Positions 10,808 through 22,651 of a stretch of DNA of 64,000 nucleotides are shown one piece after another. Below the pieces are notes generated by a model. The model was not told the DNA's origin. It saw nothing but the letters and a program-made list of their open reading frames with translations, and searched no databases. The stretch's first letter is position 1. Every line of letters begins with the position of its first letter. Made by a program: the position numbers and the translations under genes. The stretch lies in NCBI GenBank assembly GCA_002335605.1, contig BEDY01000001.1:682001-746000 (forward strand), read 5' to 3'. This DNA is from Prillingera fragicola (taxonomy: Eukaryota; Basidiomycota; Tremellomycetes; Trichosporonales; Trichosporonaceae).

Positions 10808-13547
10808 CTACGCGCCCTCGACGCGCTCCACCTCGACACTGGTGCGGCTGCTCCCCATACTCCACAAGGTGCTCACGCTCCCTTGACCTGCAGTGTGTGT
10901 GTGGCGCTTCTCGGCTGTACCCTCGTCATTGCCATTAGCACCGTTGACACCGTTGACACCGTTGGCGCTGTTCACACTGTTCGATTCCACAGAGCCACTC
11001 TTGACACTGCTGCCACTGCTCACACTGCCGCTCGCACGCTTGCTGTTGCTGCGGCTCACGCGTGGCGGCAAGGTGTAGGTCGCGCTCCCCTGACGGCCCT
11101 CAGCGAGACGACGAGCCTGCTCGCGCTCACGCGCATCATATTCACGCAGTGCGGCCGCCGTCGCGGCTGGGTCGTCCATTGGCAGGTCTGCTGTGCCGTT
11201 GGGGCCACCGAGGGCTGCGGAGAGACGGCCGAGTGGCGTGCTGCTGCGGTCCGCAGGAGGCGAGGGCGATTTGAGTGTCGGGGCGGGGGCAGCCGCTGCT
11301 TGTGGGGTGCGCGAGAGGCGGCGCGCAAACCAGCTTGTAGGACCAGAGGGGGTCGCCTCGGCGCTCTCGAGAGGCTGGGGTGGAGGTGCAGGGGGCGAGG
11401 ACTCGGCTGGGCGCTCGATACCCATGAGTTTGAGCGTCGCCTCCATGCGGTGTCGCTCGCGGCGGTCCTCCTCGTCCTCCTCCTGTGGCTCGAGCTTGCG
11501 TGCTGCTGCCGGTGCCGGGGCAGTCAGCTTTGCAAAGGTCGAGAGGGAGGCGAGGGGGGGCGATGAGTTGGGTACCGTCGCCGGAGGGGTAGTGTTGGCC
11601 GCCGACGGGCCAGTCATCGACGGCGTCGAGGACGGACCACCAGCTGACGGCAGGGTGGCGCGCGAAGCAAGCTGGAGTGGTTTGAGCTGCGGTCTGGCAT
11701 CCTTGGGATCAACCTTGGGCTCCGTGGAACCAAAACCGAGGGAGCGAAAGTCGATTGAGAAGCCACGGCGAGCACGCTTCTGCTCGGCTGTCTGCGCTGG
11801 TGGTGCAGCTGGTGGTTTGGCCTCATCGAGCGCTGGGCGCGGTGCAGGGGGTGGCAGGACCACTGCCGAGCTCGCTGGAAGCAGCATGCTCTGTGGGCGG
11901 GCCTTGCGCCTGGGAGCGGAAGCGGGAAGTGCCTCAGGGGGTGGCGGGAGGGGAGGAGGACCGTTGGCCTCCATCGACTTTGCCAACTCTTCGATGGTAG
12001 GACGAGGCGCCGCGCCGCCCCGGCGAGTGCCGAATCGGCGGGTCTTGTAGTCGACAGAGAGGACGTGCTCAAAACCTTCTTGGGCAATGATGCGGTCCAA
12101 AATCTTTGAGCAGTACAGAGTCAGTGCCTTGTTCGACTCCTTGAGGGACTTGATCTGGTTCCGGAGTGGTTCGACCTCTGCGGCCGAGAGACCGACGCCG
12201 AGCTCCATTGCAAGCGAGGTGTTGACGCGTATAGGCGAGCCAAGCTCGACAGTGTTGGCGCCTGGAGACATGTACGAGCCATTCGAGCCCACACGGCTGA
12301 GATGGGCTCGGTCGCTCTCATCAAAGATTGGCTGCTGAGAGTCGAGCTCGGAGTGAAGCTCGTCCATCTCGAGTTGCTCCTCAAGCGTCTCGAGGGCGTT
12401 GGGCTCCTGGCGGCGAATAGAGGAAGGTGTTGTGGAACGGCCGCTGGGACTGGCGGAACCGTCTGGGGGTGATAGCAAGCCGCCGCGCATGGTACCAGCG
12501 AGCGTGCGCTCTTCTATGAGCAGCTGCCAGCTGTCGTTTTCGTCCTGCAGGCGCCCGTTCTCCGCCTTGACCTCGTGCATCTCGTCCGCAAGGGTGGTAA
12601 GCTGAGCGACGAGGGTTCGGTGAGAGGCCGTGAGTGTGAACAGTTCCTCCTGGAGGGCCGCATTAGTCTCATCGTGGCTTGCCCGCACGTTGTGTTCGGT
12701 GGACAACGACTTGATTCGGTGGTGTAGATGCAACTGGTCCGCCTGGTGCACTTGCCGCTCGGCCTCGAACGCCTTTTCCTACGCACGTTAGCATGGCCGT
12801 TACCGTTGGTATTGCGGGCCGTGCTCACCTGGTCCGCATAGCGACGTTGCCCCTGAGCCACCTGCCGCTCGGCGTCTGCACATCGGCGGCGGAGCGTATC
12901 AATCACAGAGTTGGCCGCTTCCAGTTCACTCTCGAGCATTGATTGCTCGTTCATGACGGCGTCAAACTTGTTCTGAAGACCATCACGAGCCTTGACAAGT
13001 TCGGCTGACTGTTCGTCGCTGGTCCTCTGAGCCGCGTCAAGTTCGTTGATACGCGTGAGATGCTACTGGTCAGCACATGGAGGCACGCGATGGGTGGCGA
13101 CGATGCCACCAGGATCGCCCAGACCCTTGCACGCACCTTTTCACGTTCGGCCCACTCTTTGCGAAGTCCATCTTGAAGCGCCTCGCGGCTGGCACGCAAC
13201 AGTTCGTCTTCTGTGCGTTCAGTCAAGGTGCCAGTGTAACACTCGGGCGTAGCGCGCCCCGAGCTTGACTTTGATGATGGCGACTCGAGCGTCTGTGGAC
13301 GGGGAGATGGAGACATGCGAGGACTGGGAGTTGCAGAAAGACGTTTTGAGCGGATACGGGGAGCGGCGGGACGCGAAAGACCCAGCGGCGAGGATTCTGA
13401 TGGTGACGACGCGAGGGCCATTCGTAGCCCTGGTGGAGATGACGGTGATGTGGACACGACTTGACTGCTTGATTGTTGTGACAGTGGGCGTGATGCTCTT
13501 GGTGGCCGTGTTGGTGCTGGCTTGTCAGTCGTTGGGAGGGGAGGCAT
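10808..13547 (-). CDS. Fungal coiled-coil protein with NKALTLY/EGFEHVL motif
   Basis: Exons: 13547-13137, 13062-12829, 12778-10808, giving 871 aa. Residues 1-110 are Ser/Pro-rich and disordered. From about residue 115 to 330 the protein is a heptad-rich coiled coil (EDELLRASREALQDGLRKEW, ELEAANSVIDTLRRR, EVKAENGRLQDEND). A conserved patch follows, LRNQIKSLKESNKALTLYCS then RIIAQEGFEHVLSVDY. I recall this patch from fungal proteins loosely annotated as M-protein-repeat-like. The last third is Pro/Ala/Ser-rich and low complexity. A structural or cytoskeletal role is possible, but no function can be read from the sequence. It is divergent from NAB2. Confidence 0.85.
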
Positions 13548-13947
13548 GGCGTATCAATGGTGGCGTTTGTTGATGAATGGGAGCTAGAAACAACAAGCAG
13601 AGATGTAGAAATGGATTCAGCAGGTGGGTGGACATGAAACATTCAACAAATTAAGGTTTGGGATCTCAGGGGTTTCAAATAGGCCTGGCTACTTCTCACG
13701 CGACGGGCCAGCCCCTGCGCCCCGGCTGCGCCCCAGGCACACAGTTCACACAACAAGTTGCCATGCGGATTCCACGCGATGTTCACGTGAAAGTACTTCC
13801 GTGTGCCACACGACGGGAGAATGGAATTTACTTCCACTTCGTCATTGAATGCACGATCTCGTACACAATCATCTCCACCACCATTACTTTCTGCACGTTT
13901 CCAGTCCTCGGTATTCTAGCAACAAAATTCACAGAGGAAACGTCAAC
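13548..13947. promoter_or_regulatory. Divergent intergenic coiled-coil gene/NAB2
   Basis: This 400-bp stretch lies between two start codons. It becomes AT-richer before NAB2. No convincing core element was found. Confidence 0.4.
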
Positions 13948-15778
13948 ATGTCGGACAAGAATCTTTCTCCAGAGCAAGCTGCTCGCTTCCAGGTACGTGA
14001 TACAGCTCAGTGACAGCTGCTGTGCAATGGCTGACATTGCAGAATGATGTCCAGGGCGAACTCGAGCGCAGGGAATGGACAGAGGCAGGAGGTAGGCTAC
14101 TGGACAGCTAGTAGGGACTAAAAATCAAGACCTAGTGATGGCCGAGTATATCTGCGTTCTTCTTGGTGGGTAACCTGATCAGCTCGAGAGGCATTTTGTT
14201 GACAAAGCAGCCAACGGCAACCCTAAGGGTATGTTGCCACCCAATGTGCAGACCAAACTGACTTTCAAGACCGTGTGCACTCTGAGATGGATGACCGTGA
14301 GTGTTATTTACTCTGCTGTAGCTGACGGCAGTCGTCGGCGGTGATTTCGACCCATCATTCCTCGACTGGCTGTTTGCACGCCGTGATGCCATCAGGTCAC
14401 CCCCTCCTCCTCCCGCGTCCCCACCGCGTGCCAAGGGCGTCGAGCTCATGCCTGAATCGGACTCTTCAGCACAGCCGTCTAGCGGTGCCGGATCCCGCAT
14501 GTTCGCGTCCGCTGTTGAAGGGACGAAGAGGAAAGCGGAGTCCAGCATTGACGACCAGAACAAGAGGCGCCTCCCCGACCGTCCTCTTGGAGCACCACCT
14601 TCTGGACCCCGCGCGATGGACAACCAGAGGCCTCAGCAGGGACGCAACCTTGCTGACCGTCTTGGTCCGCGCGGCATGCAGCCTCGCGGCGGCTTGAACG
14701 TTCGCGGGGCAGCCCACGGTGGACCTGGACCTCGCGCCATGGGTGGACCTGGCTTCCGCCCCCCGATGGGTGGTGGCGGTTTCCCTGGTGGCGGCTTCAT
14801 GCCCGGCCAGCAGGAGATGATGATGCAGATGATGGCCATGCAGGCCAACATGGCGCAGATGGCTCAGCAGATGCAGCAGATGACCGACGTGAGTCCCAAC
14901 CTCCTCCATGGGTCGTGCGCTGACGTTCCAGGACAAGAGCAAGCCCGTTCGACCAACTCGCGGAGCACCTGTCAAGGTTCCAGCTGGTACCAAGCTCGGT
15001 GGTCATGCCGTGTCTGCGATCCAGCCCCGCACCGGAGCTCTCGGCCCAATCCCTGACAAGCCCTCCTCCACCGCTCTGTGCAAGTTTGGTGTCGGTTGCA
15101 GCAACGCCCGTTGCACATACAGCCACCCTTCACCTGTGGCTGACGAGAAGACGGGTATGGTGTTGAGCGAAGAGGCATGCGAGGCTGGGAAGAACTGCAA
15201 GGATGCCGAGTGTGTCAAGTCGCACGTTAGCCCTGCTGCTGTTCACGGCGCCACCGCTGGCCCGAGCCGCATGCTGTGCAAGTACCAGAACTGCACCAAC
15301 CCGTCGTGCCAGTACCGCCACGAGGACGAGAACGGTAACCCAATTGCGCCCCCGGCACTCAACAAGCCTGCCGCAGCCGCTGGTGAGGCTGGCGAGAGCA
15401 AGCTGTCGTTGGATAGCGCACTCGAGGACGGCACGACTGAGCGGCCCTGTCGCTACGCTGAACGCTGCACAAGGCGTGAGTACCCCCGCTCTGATGCCCC
15501 CGGTCTGCGTTACCTAGCCCAAACTGACAACCTCAGCGGACTGCAAGTTTTCCCATCCCGCTTCACGCCCAACTCCTCGCGCAGGCAAGCCTGCACGCGG
15601 TGGTGCTCGCGGTGGTGGCCCCGCTCGTGCAAGTGCCGTTGGTAGCGGAGAGGTGATTTCAGGCGGAATGAGCGCCAGTAAAAAGTTTGGTGCCACTGCG
15701 CCGCTGAACCCTGCTGCGGGCGAGTTTAAGCCTGCCGGTGCTTCGGCCGCAGAGGGTGAGCTTGAGGTTAGCATGTAG
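13948..15778 (+). CDS. NAB2: NAB2-type nuclear poly(A) RNA-binding CCCH zinc-finger protein
   Basis: Controls poly(A) tail length and mRNA export by binding poly(A) RNA. Eight exons: 13948-13992, 14043-14091, 14136-14165, 14211-14228, 14270-14296, 14332-14888, 14932-15475, 15537-15778, giving 503 aa. The spliced N-terminus (ELERREWTEAGVMAEYICVL, then LVGGDFDPSFLDWLF) is the Nab2 PWI-like fold, recovered only by joining exons of 30, 18 and 27 nt. A Gly/Met/Gln-rich linker follows (MMMQMMAMQANMAQMAQQ). Four CCCH fingers come next (starting LCKFGVGC, ACEAGKNC, LCKYQNC, PCRYAERC), the last split by an intron, and then an RGG-like tail. The downstream frame would be lost without the intron at 15476-15536. 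Confidence 0.92.
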
Positions 15779-16812
15779 ATGGAGTGCATTATCGCATCGT
15801 TATACAGTTATGTCATTGTTTATGTGTAGCCTTGCCTTTCCGTTGCGGGTGTTAATGTATTGCCACCTCCTCACGCCCAACAGTTTTACAGTCATTGCCG
15901 GCCAGTAATGGTTCGCGAACCACATCCACACCGTAGGGCTCACCCGGTCCACAAACACACATACAGTAGGCTATTAGCAATTGAATTCTTCCATGAGCAT
16001 CTCAAGCGATGCACCTCTCAAGCGATGCACATGGAACCCAAAGCAAGCGTACAAGCGTGACAGTGGCCCGTTCCCAAAGTGGCGCCACAAAGCCTGGCCC
16101 TCCCCACAGACCACCAGCACCGGCCTGAACGTCAACGAGTCCATCGCACAGCGACCACTAGCAGTTGGCAAGGGCAGGAAGACTTTGGTTTGGCCGTGCA
16201 CACGACCATAGTCCTATCTTCCTTCTATTGTCCTTCCGTAGCGTGGATCTCCGGACTCGCAATTCCGACCCCGAGTGGTGTGTGCGTGTGTCTGTCTGTG
16301 TGCGGCCGTTGTTGTGCTATCCGTCCCTCTCCGTCGTTTCCTTCTCCAGCTAAGTGAAAGGAGTAGTGCTCTTGGTGTGGGTGCCTTTGTCCATCTAGTG
16401 CACGCTCTGATACACTCCCCCGGCCGTTCAATCGTTTCCGGGTCCGATCTGCAGCAACACGCCCAACACACAGCTAGCGTGGTATAGGTATCAAAGCATC
16501 TAGCACCTTTGAGGATCTTGCGTTTCTTGCAACACGAGTAGTTCTGTTCACACAGCAACAACAACGACGCTGCCCAACAACACGCCCAGACTAGCATCGT
16601 TCTAGATAGACTACAAAATCACCCTGTTCCCAGGCCCCCACCATCCCAGTCACGGTCCGTGGCATCTGGACACTCTTCTCAGCACCTTGCCCTATCGTTC
16701 TTTCGACGGCTCCATCTCGCCCGCGTCCTTTGCCCATATCCCATCAGTTCTAGACAGCTGGCCTGTCTGTCTCCTATCTCACCACATTGTCCCACCGACA
16801 CCATCCTCCACC
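15779..16812. other. Intergenic, about 1 kb
   Basis: No supported gene lies here; short frames on both strands show no domain and atypical composition. It should contain the NAB2 3' UTR and the promoter and leader of the orphan at 16813. A short repeat (ctcaagcgatgcac-like) occurs twice near 16000-16030. Confidence 0.5.
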
Positions 16813-17582
16813 ATGTCCACGACACTGCGGAGATCGGCCTCCACCCACCCGCATACGGACATCACCTCGCGCAACGTCGCGCTCGAAGCCTCCTTTTCCG
16901 ACTCGGGCCTCTACCTCTCCGCAGCATGGGGGACAGGCGGGCTGCGCTTCCTCCGAGCCCTCGCGGCGTTTGACGAGTGGTTTGAGGAGACGTACGAAGA
17001 GTTCAAGTGGCTGTATGTGAGTCTCGCCCCTGCAGTGGCACGCTGACGGGAACAGCACGCTGGTGTTCTGTCAATGTTGACAGCCCACGCCGCCATGCAG
17101 GGTGAGTTTCTCCGCCACCGTGCGTCCAATAATGCTAATACCATTGTCTCCCAACACGCACCTGCATCGCATCACATCGCTTCCCGCACATACGGCTTCC
17201 AGCATGCACGGCCCTCCTCCGAATCCGCTGCCCACACGAAGGCCACATCCGCGCCGTAGTGGGGATCCGCCGCCGGCTGGCCCCAGAAGCAGAATTCGAG
17301 GACGTGAGTGTAAGTGTGCCCCCCGTCCCTCGTTAACGTACCCAGTGGCCATTCGATGTCGACGACGTAGACGTGAGCGACCCTTCTGCATAGAGCTGAG
17401 CCGCGCAGAGCACCTATGACGACTGGACGGAGAGCTCGTCGACGCTTGATTCGACTTATAACTCGACCTGTGAGCGGGCCACGTACGAGAACCGCGTGAG
17501 TAATGGGACCGTCACTGGCAGACCTGCTTTGCGGGGGATGATCGGTATGCCTGTTCCTATTGCCGGGGCTCAGCGGCGCTAG
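16813..17582 (+). CDS. Hypothetical protein, five exons
   Basis: I do not recognise a family. Exons: 16813-17016, 17056-17101, 17203-17303, 17346-17372, 17409-17582, giving 183 aa. All four introns have GT-AG ends, and the phases fit without a stop. Features: a Ser/Thr-rich start, an amphipathic segment (FLRALAAFDEWFEETYEEF), a central part with histidines and arginines (LLRIRCPHEGHIRAVVG), an acidic DWPFDVDDVD patch, a Ser/Thr run (ESSSTLDSTYNST), and a hydrophobic end GMIGMPVPIAGAQRR. There is no signal peptide. The consistent phasing across five exons argues that it is real; the function is unknown. Confidence 0.6.
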
Positions 17583-17931
17583 AGCACGAGAATGGTCGAT
17601 CAGAGGCTGGTTGGAGGAAGGCAGAGGGCGTTTGGCACATACCCGGCTGCCAGAGCGAGTAATGAGACGGACAGTGGTGTGACTGCACCTACGAGACTAC
17701 GACGCATATGACTTTGATGAATCACGACACGTTTATGAATTTGTCTTATTCTGTACTTGATATCAGTGATTGTCAGAGACAGAGTTAGCTCCAGAAGACG
17801 TGGCCAGGAGGGCAAGGGCGTGTATCACTGCATCGCGCCGTCGTGTCCTTCTATCAAGCCTTCCGAAAGTCAAGATCCCGACCAAAGTTTTACGTATACC
17901 TTCTTCTTCTTTTAACCCAATCGCATCCTGC
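17583..17931. other. Intergenic, convergent
   Basis: These 349 bases lie between two 3' ends and presumably hold both 3' UTRs. Nothing else was seen. Confidence 0.5.
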
Positions 17932-20079
17932 CTAGTACGCGCCAGGGGGACGGTACGTGGCCTTCTCGTTGGTGGGCTGCACCTGCGTTCCGGTAGGCGC
18001 AATAGGCTGCTGGCCGGCGTTCAGGCCAGCACCAGCGCCTCCTGCGCTGGCGGGGTTGAGGCCGCCTTGGAGCCCGCCCGCACTGGCGGGGTTGTTGAGG
18101 CCGCCGCCGAGCCCACCCGCACTGGCGGGGTTGAGGCCGCCGCCGAGCCCGCCCGCACTAGCCGGTCCAGCGCTGACGGGTCCACCGCCAAAGCCGGCTA
18201 CGGGGCTGGTCGCGCCGTAGCCGGGGTTGGGACTGACGTTTCCGGGAGTGGGGGGTCCGACGCCCAGAGTGCCGGGCGACTGCACGGCCTGGAGACCCTC
18301 GCCCTGGCCCTGGATCTTGACCGTCTCTCCGGTCTTGAGGCGGGCCTTGACGTAGCCCTTGGCGGTGGAGCGGAGGAGGCCACGGCGGCCAACACCGCGG
18401 ACATCGACGTACACGAGTGCAACGTTGCGGACGGAGCCGCCGAGGAGGGCGGCGGCGTTGCCTGCGTCGGCACCGTAGCGGTGGCCAGCGGCCGAAGAGG
18501 TGGCAGCGGCGCCGGCGGTGATGAGGTCCGAGCCGGCGGCCTCGACAGACGAGAGAATGACGTCCGCGGCGAGGAGAGCGCGCTTCATGAAGGGGCGCTT
18601 CTTGCCCGAGGTCGTGTCCGTGTTGATGGGGTCAACCTTCTCGTACTGGGTCACGCCGGGCTGAGCAGCCTTCTCGGGATAGTAGGCACCAGAGTCGGCG
18701 CCAGTGGCGTACGACGGAGGATGCTCGCTGCCGCCCTTCTCGCCGCGGGGAGGAATAGCTGGCTTCTCCGAAGCGGCTCCAGGACGGACAGGAAGAGACG
18801 GTGCGCCGGCCGAGGAGCCCGCCTGGAGAGCGGCAGCACCGCCGCCGGCGTAGCCACCAGGGCGGGGACCAGTGCCGGGGGTGGAGCCCCAGCCCTGCAT
18901 GAACGAGCTCTTGATGCCAGCGGTACTGCGACCGTCCTTACCAGTAATGACAGTCTGAATGGCACCGTTGATGCCCTTGGCAGTCTTGTAAGTGAGACCC
19001 GCCGTCTTCGAGGTCGCGCCGTGCACGCGTTGAATGTTGGCCTGAGTCGCTGGGCTAAAAGTGATCGGCTTTTTGGCCGGAGCAGTGTGCTTTTGGAACA
19101 TGCGCGCTCCGCCCATCATCGCGTTGCTACCCACAGCACCGACGGCGAGAATACCCTTGCTAAGCAGAGTGGCACTCTTGAGCATCCAGTCGTTGAGTTC
19201 ATTCGCGGGGACCTGGGTGACCTTGACGGGACGGCCGAGGTATGCCTCGGGGCTGAATTCGAGGAGGACGGGCTGGCCAGCGGGCTGCGACTCGACACCG
19301 TGGAAGGCCTCGGTAGGAGCGTCAAGCTGGCCAAGAACCTCACCAGTTCCTTCGTCAATGAGCACGAGCTGGCCCTTCAAGTCCTCGGAGGCGGGACCCT
19401 GGATGGTGGGAGCACCGCCAGTCTTCTCGCCAGCGCCAAGCAGAGGAGCACTCATGCCGTACAGTGCACTGTCCTCGGCACCCAGAGCACGGTATTGGTG
19501 GAGCAACGTCTCAAGACTCTCCATGTTCGCCATCTCGCCAGCAGAGCGAGGAGCGGCAAACGACACGACTAGAGAGGCACCAGGTATGTCGGGGGGAGTG
19601 ACAACATAGCTGGGGAGGTCGAGCGATCCGGCCTTGGCCTGGGGCGATGACCTCGGGGGACGAGCCTCGAGCAGCTGGTCGGGAACGAGCGTGTACTCAA
19701 AGTCCTCGCCAACGCGGATGTGCAGCCAAAGGTCGTGCGTGGGAGTCGCGGGGTCGTTGGGACTGGCAGCAAAGGGGTTGGCCGTCTGGTGGCCAATCTC
19801 GCGGGGGATGGGAGCCGAAACGCACTCGAGACTGGGATGTTAGCGACCAGTTGCAATTCCAGATAGGATGGGTGACACTGCGGTGCAGGATGGGTGGCAA
19901 GGGGTGCGGGTGGCGGGTGGGCGTCCATTGTCTGATCGTCGCGTTGGAGGCACTTACAGTAGTTCTCCACGAGCAATGGGCATTTCCTGCCTGTCAAACA
20001 CCTGAGTGACGGTGGCATTGGGGATCTGCAGGAGGACGAATGCCTCGGAGTCTTCCTGTACGTGTATAATGTCGGCCAT
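17932..20079 (-). CDS. Spartin-like protein with senescence domain
   Basis: Exons: 20079-19958 and 19831-17932, giving 673 aa. The N-terminus (MADIIHVQEDSEAFVLLQIP) and the middle (LKGQLVLIDEGTGEVLGQLD) match fungal spartin/senescence proteins. The plant-type senescence domain runs from about residue 230 to 510 (WMLKSATLLSKGILAVG, GATSKTAGLTYKTAKGI, KKRPFMKRALLAADVILSS, YGADAGNAAALLGGSVRNVALVYVD split over two helices). Glycine-rich hydrophobic helices like these bind lipid droplets or membranes in known spartins. The C-terminus carries four 12-13-residue repeats of the type ASAGGLGGGLNP. Role by family: lipid-droplet or endosome association; this is inference. Confidence 0.85.
18040..18170 (-). 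repeat. In-frame tandem repeat in spartin-like gene
   Basis: Four copies of a 36-39-nt unit encode ASAGGLGGGLNP-like peptides (variants with Q, an extra N, and AGAGLNA). The copies keep frame and differ by a few bases. Confidence 0.8.
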
Positions 20080-20565
20080 GATGAGTAGGCTGACGAGAAT
20101 AGGAGGATGGCGGGAAGAGGGGTTGAGAGAAGGTGCGGATGATGATGATGGCTTTAGGTGGTGCCAAGCCCAGCCAGTTGTGACACGGGCTGTAACGTCA
20201 TCACGAAACGCCCTCATGCGCCCATTTTTGCCACTCACTCTGCCAAATTTGATTCCGCTCCTGCTGCCATACACCGCAAACGCGCGCACTCACGCGACAA
20301 TGACCCTGGCTGCGTGAGATGACCCTGAAATCTACCTGTTCCAGGCGCACCACTATTCTGGTTCCGTGTCTTCCCCCAACCGTCACCTGCGCCCCCCGGC
20401 CCGCCCCTGGGGTCCCAGCACATGCCTCCACTATCTTTGCTCTGCTCGGTCGATGCCGCCCCCCTCCGATAGCGGCGACCCCAGCAGCGACGACAACATT
20501 TATAGCCCTCGCCCATATCTCCCCCACCCCCCACCACCCTCTCACCAACCACTGCAATCTCGGAA
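20080..20565. promoter_or_regulatory. Divergent intergenic spartin-like/DLH-like
   Basis: A 486-bp space between start codons. A TTTATAG string near 20500, about 65 bases before the + strand ATG, is a possible TATA-like element. C-rich tracts follow it. Confidence 0.35.
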
Positions 20566-21945
20566 ATGACTCACGACACCATGGAGCATGTCAACGAGCA
20601 AGCACAAGAACAGTTCGCTACAGAGTACGACCCCAACGCACCCTCCGAGCAGCCAGTCCCCCTCCCCAATGCCCCGAGGCAGCAGCTCAGCCTCAAGGGC
20701 CTAGAGTTGCAGCGACCACTCACCCGCCGCGGGACTGGACCAGGTCTCATTGTCGTCCTCCCCTCGCGCCTGTCGCTGCGGCCTCACGAAAAGTGTGGGC
20801 TGCAGAAGCCGCTGGACCCCGAGCCAGTAGCCAAATGGGCCGAGGAAGGGTACGCCGTGGTGGGAGTGCATCTGGGAAGTGACACGGACATTTCCCAGGC
20901 GCTTGCCGTCGCTCTCGCCGCTCTCGAGGAATGCGTCGAGTGCGATGTAGCAGGCAAATATGGGCTACTCGGTAGGTGGCACGATTCCAGCCGTCGCTAA
21001 CAGTTGCAGTGTATGACCCGGCGGCACTGGAGGCGGTAGTGGCCGCTATGACTTCGCAGCCGACGATTGTGGCCCTTATCACGCACGGATCCGCGCCGTC
21101 CAACGCACCCGTCGACTGCGTCTCGCATGTCCCCAGCCGCATCAGCAATGGTGCAGAGGGCGGGCAGGTGTATGCATACGACACATTCTCGCCCTACTTT
21201 ATCGTGCCGTCTGCTGGGCCCAAGGCGTACTCTCCTGCCGACGCAGGGGTAGCACACACGCGGTCCCTCGTCTTCCTCCGCAAGGCTCTCGGTGGGCCGT
21301 ACTTTGACTTGGAACACATCTGGGAGGAGCACACGTACTTTGAGTTTGTGGACCGCAGCGTCGCAAAGACAATGGGCACCATGGTCGTAGGTCGTGTGCG
21401 CGTTCGACACTGCTGACACTTAGGACGAGCCATACGTCAATCACATCCCGACCATGACTGGCGGCGTGGGCCGTGAAGCCCTCTCGGCATTCTATCGTGA
21501 TCACTTCATCTTCAGGCAAGTGTTCCTTGCTCTGCTCCCCTAACAGCCCAGCAACCCGTCGTCAGCCGAACTCGTCGTCGTGTCCCGCACCATTGGCGCA
21601 GACCGGGTCGTGGACGAATTCGTCTACAAGTGCGTCCACGACCGCGAGATTGACTGGCTCCTCCCCGGCGTACCCCCCAGCCACGCCCACCTCGAGATCC
21701 CCATGATGGCCGTAGTCAATATCAGGGGCGACAGGCTGTACAACGAGCATATCTGGTGGGACCAAGCTGGCGCGCTGCAGCAGGCCGGATACTTGCCAGA
21801 ATACGTCAACGCGGCCGGAGGCAGGTTGAGGCTGCCCGTGGCAGGCAAAGTGGCGGCGGAAATGCTCCTTGACGAGACCCGTGGCGAGTCAAACGTCATG
21901 TTTGGGCCAGAGTGGGGCGTGCAGCGCGACGGGTGTAGGAATTAG
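20566..21945 (+). CDS. Dienelactone hydrolase-like/SnoaL-like fusion protein
   Basis: Exons: 20566-20971, 21010-21386, 21424-21515, 21552-21945, giving 422 aa. Residues about 50-230 look like a dienelactone-hydrolase (alpha/beta hydrolase) fold: GLIVVLPSRLSL, EGYAVVGVHLG, IVALITHGSAP, YFIVPSAG. The second half (FYRDHFIFSNP, VVSRTIGADRVVDEFVYK, MMAVVNIRGDRLYNEHIWWD) is a SnoaL/NTF2-like domain. Fungal proteins with this fusion are annotated carboxymethylenebutenolidase. The nucleophile motif of the hydrolase (G-x-C-x-G-G or similar) is not visible at the expected place; AGKYGLLVYDP stands there instead, so enzyme activity is doubtful. Intron 3 (21516-21551) uses a GC donor. Later ATG at 20581 is an alternative start. 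Confidence 0.8.
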
Positions 21946-22614
21946 CATGTAGCATTGTTCGTTGGCTGTGTGCACAGGACAGCAGGTCTTGTGCTTAGGT
22001 AGTAGGGGTTTGTAGACGGTGCATTGGTTGCCTGAATCTCGTCAGTGGCGAAAGTTCACAGGCTGCTCAAGATTCCCATGACGGCCATGACGACGGTGCA
22101 TCACGTGAATAAGCCTCCATTACCACTCCAGTACCAAGGTGGTGCATACATGGACCTTTTGAGGTGCTAGAGAATGAAGGAGATCTGCGTTGGAGCAGTG
22201 GGTTGGGATCTCGGTGTGGTGTGCATTGATGATGACGGGCTGCAGAGTGTTCGATGTGTTGGTGCCGTGTGGCAGCGGTGGCGCTGATGGCGTCGGTGGC
22301 TTGAGCGGTGTTGGTGTTTGGTGCGTCATGCCTGGGGTGATTTGTGTTGACCCGCGTTGCGGTGGTGTACAGTCTTGAGGGGTATCGCTCAAACGATCAC
22401 GACGGCGACGAGAAACGCAAGCCCGGGACGACGGAACGGACAGACCGACGTCGTGGCGATGGACGAAACACACAAGACGTGCGCCCAGCCAAGACGGCGC
22501 ACAGACACTTGTACGCCCTGCCCACTCTCGGTCACACCTCCATCTGTCACATCTTCTCGTCACGATGCTCCCAGTCTCACTACGAACTCATCCTTATCAA
22601 CGCTATCGCCACTC
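21946..22614. other. Intergenic, 669 bp
   Basis: The frame of the following cupin gene is open upstream to about 22357, so a longer first exon starting there is possible, but that stretch is low in recognisable structure. No other feature was seen. Confidence 0.4.
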
Positions 22615-22651
22615 ATGACTGTCCCAACGCTATCGCCACTCATGACTGATC
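22598..22651 (+). repeat. 27-bp tandem duplication at cupin start
   Basis: Two adjacent 27-nt units begin at 22598 and 22625 and share their first 24 bases. Each contains an in-frame ATGACT, so the duplication created two candidate starts (22615 and 22642). Confidence 0.75.

Noticed and set aside
14166..14182. A 17-nt intron ending at GATCAG in NAB2
   Set aside because: Too short, and it would leave a reading frame that hits a stop; the 45-nt intron ending at 14210 restores the family motif.
17770..19572. 600-codon ORF on the plus strand antisense to the spartin-like gene
   Set aside because: It arises from GC-rich codon bias opposite a clear senescence-domain gene; the composition is Arg/Ala/Gly-heavy with no motif.
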